From contig JANRIQ010000023.1 in assembly GCA_033764775.1 (NCBI GenBank), positions 1 through 64,000 on the forward strand: a stretch of 64,000 bases of DNA. Reading direction: 5' to 3'. Below, piece after piece: positions 63,270-64,000 of this stretch (within the stretch, counting starts at the first letter, position 1; each line of letters opens with the position of its first letter). The notes beneath the pieces are model-generated. The model did no database searches. It saw only the letters and a program-made list of their open reading frames with translations, and was not told the DNA's origin. This DNA comes from JAWXCE01 sp033764775 (GTDB lineage: Bacteria > Pseudomonadota > Alphaproteobacteria > Rhizobiales > Rhodomicrobiaceae). The position numbers and the translations under genes are program-made.

Positions 63270-64000
63270 ATGACCGTACTCTCGAAATTGCTTTGCGTGC
63301 TGGTCGTCGCTGCGGCGTCTCCGGTCTTTGCGCAACCCGCGGACGCTCCACCGCCCGTGCGCGCGCTCTTTGCGGCAGACTTGCGCGCGGAGGTGACCGA
63401 CAGCGGCCAGTCCCGCCCGCATGCGCTTGGCAGCTCCGCTTTCGCCTCCGTCCGCATCAAGCGCGACGGCGTTGCGCAGCCGACGAAGGGCAAGCGCAAG
63501 CCCGCCGCGCCGGGTTTGGGCGGCGCGCAGCTGCTCCTCGCCGTTGAGCACGGGGAAATCGTGGGCGTCACCGGCGAGGGTCTGAAAACCGAGGCGGACG
63601 GACCGCGTTCGAGCGTGGCGCTCCCCGCACTGCGCCCCGGCGAGGAGACGACAGTGCTCATCGAGGTGCGGCTCAAGCCGGCGGAGACTGCGGCGAACGC
63701 TCTGAAAATCACGCTGAAAACGCAGGACGCCGCATCCGACCACGCCGATCTCCGCTGGAGCGTGCGCGACTGCGCCGGAGATTATTACCGCGAACTGCAG
63801 ACCATCGCCGGCGAAGGCGGGGCCGAGCTGTCGAAAGTGCTGGCCGACATCCGCAAGCCTGCGGAGGAGCTGAAAGCGCCCGCGGTTTTTCGTTCAGCGG
63901 CGGCTAGCCGTTCAAGCGGGCGCTGCGTGCGCTACAAGCGTCAATGGAACCCGTATGAGTTCGGCTACAGCCGCGTGTGCGTGCGTTACGCCGCCGGGGA
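63270..64000 (+). CDS. secreted protein of unknown function (3' end cut by window)
   Basis: The open frame starts with ATG at 63270 (GGGGGCAGC upstream) and is still open at the right edge after 243 codons. A signal peptide (MTVLSKLLCVLVVAAASPVFA) precedes a mature region with beta-rich patterns (GGAQLLLAVEHGEIVGVTGEG, EETTVLIEVRLKPAETAAN) and, later, a Cys pair (SGRCVRYKRQWNPYEFGYSR, then VCVRYA). No family recognised. The strong terminator upstream and own ribosome-binding site imply a separate transcript. Confidence 0.8.
   Translation, partial: MTVLSKLLCVLVVAAASPVFAQPADAPPPVRALFAADLRAEVTDSGQSRPHALGSSAFASVRIKRDGVAQPTKGKRKPAAPGLGGAQLLLAVEHGEIVGVTGEGLKTEADGPRSSVALPALRPGEETTVLIEVRLKPAETAANALKITLKTQDAASDHADLRWSVRDCAGDYYRELQTIAGEGGAELSKVLADIRKPAEELKAPAVFRSAAASRSSGRCVRYKRQWNPYEFGYSRVCVRYAAG

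Overview
The window looks like a chromosomal, origin-proximal segment from an alphaproteobacterium, most likely of the order Hyphomicrobiales (Rhizobiales). The evidence is the gene order parA-rsmG-mnmG-mnmE-rho-hemJ-hemE, then the DUF299 kinase-maf-aroE-coaE-dnaQ-secB-Tim44-mltA-smr, the blocks glyQ-glyS-ppdK and aroA-cmk-rpsA-sppA-ihfB-lapA-trpF-trpB, class-typical families (FYDLN-acid protein, HemJ), and uniformly high GC. No insertion sequence, prophage, CRISPR array or rRNA operon was seen. The one clear RNA gene is tRNA-Ala(GGC).

Layout. Positions 1-7517 are all on the minus strand: chromosome partitioning (parA, cut by the window edge), tRNA wobble modification (mnmG, mnmE), rRNA methylation (rsmG), Rho, and two haem genes. 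A perfect 14-bp parS palindrome lies inside rsmG. The gap at 7518-7938 carries an AT-rich tract and a cluster of DnaA-box-like sites and is probably the chromosomal origin: genes to its left run left and genes to its right run right. From 7939 to about 17,350 come PpsR, Maf, shikimate dehydrogenase, CoA synthesis, DnaQ, SecB, a Tim44-like protein, MltA, ribosomal L21/L27 and a zinc peptidase. From 17,360 to 25,411 come rimO, small membrane proteins, an ispB-type polyprenyl synthase broken by an in-frame TAG, an S49 peptidase and a TerC/Alx exporter. Next are glyQ/glyS, ppdK and meaB (25,699-34,438), a SleB-like hydrolase, and ccr-mcd-VOC on the minus strand (37,211-40,709).

Positions 41,054-44,183 hold an unassigned envelope locus: a Sel1-repeat protein, a MotA/TolQ/ExbB-type channel, an ExbD/MotB-like partner with an unusual periplasmic domain, a two-TM protein and a convergent OmpA-like anchored protein. 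I consider it the best candidate for an undescribed system. EttA, the tRNA and the aroA-to-trpB housekeeping block follow. The right end has acetoacetyl-CoA synthetase, a short CDF transporter and an M20 deacylase in one minus-strand operon, then AsmA-like, substrate-binding and secreted proteins.

Metabolically, Ccr and Mcd are two signature enzymes of the ethylmalonyl-CoA pathway. MeaB protects its B12 mutases, and acetoacetyl-CoA synthetase feeds acetoacetate from polyhydroxybutyrate turnover into the same acyl-CoA pool. PPDK links the C3 and C4 pools, and PpsR is the predicted regulator of PPDK. The organism therefore probably assimilates C2 or C1 substrates through ethylmalonyl-CoA and stores PHB; this is inference from the gene set.
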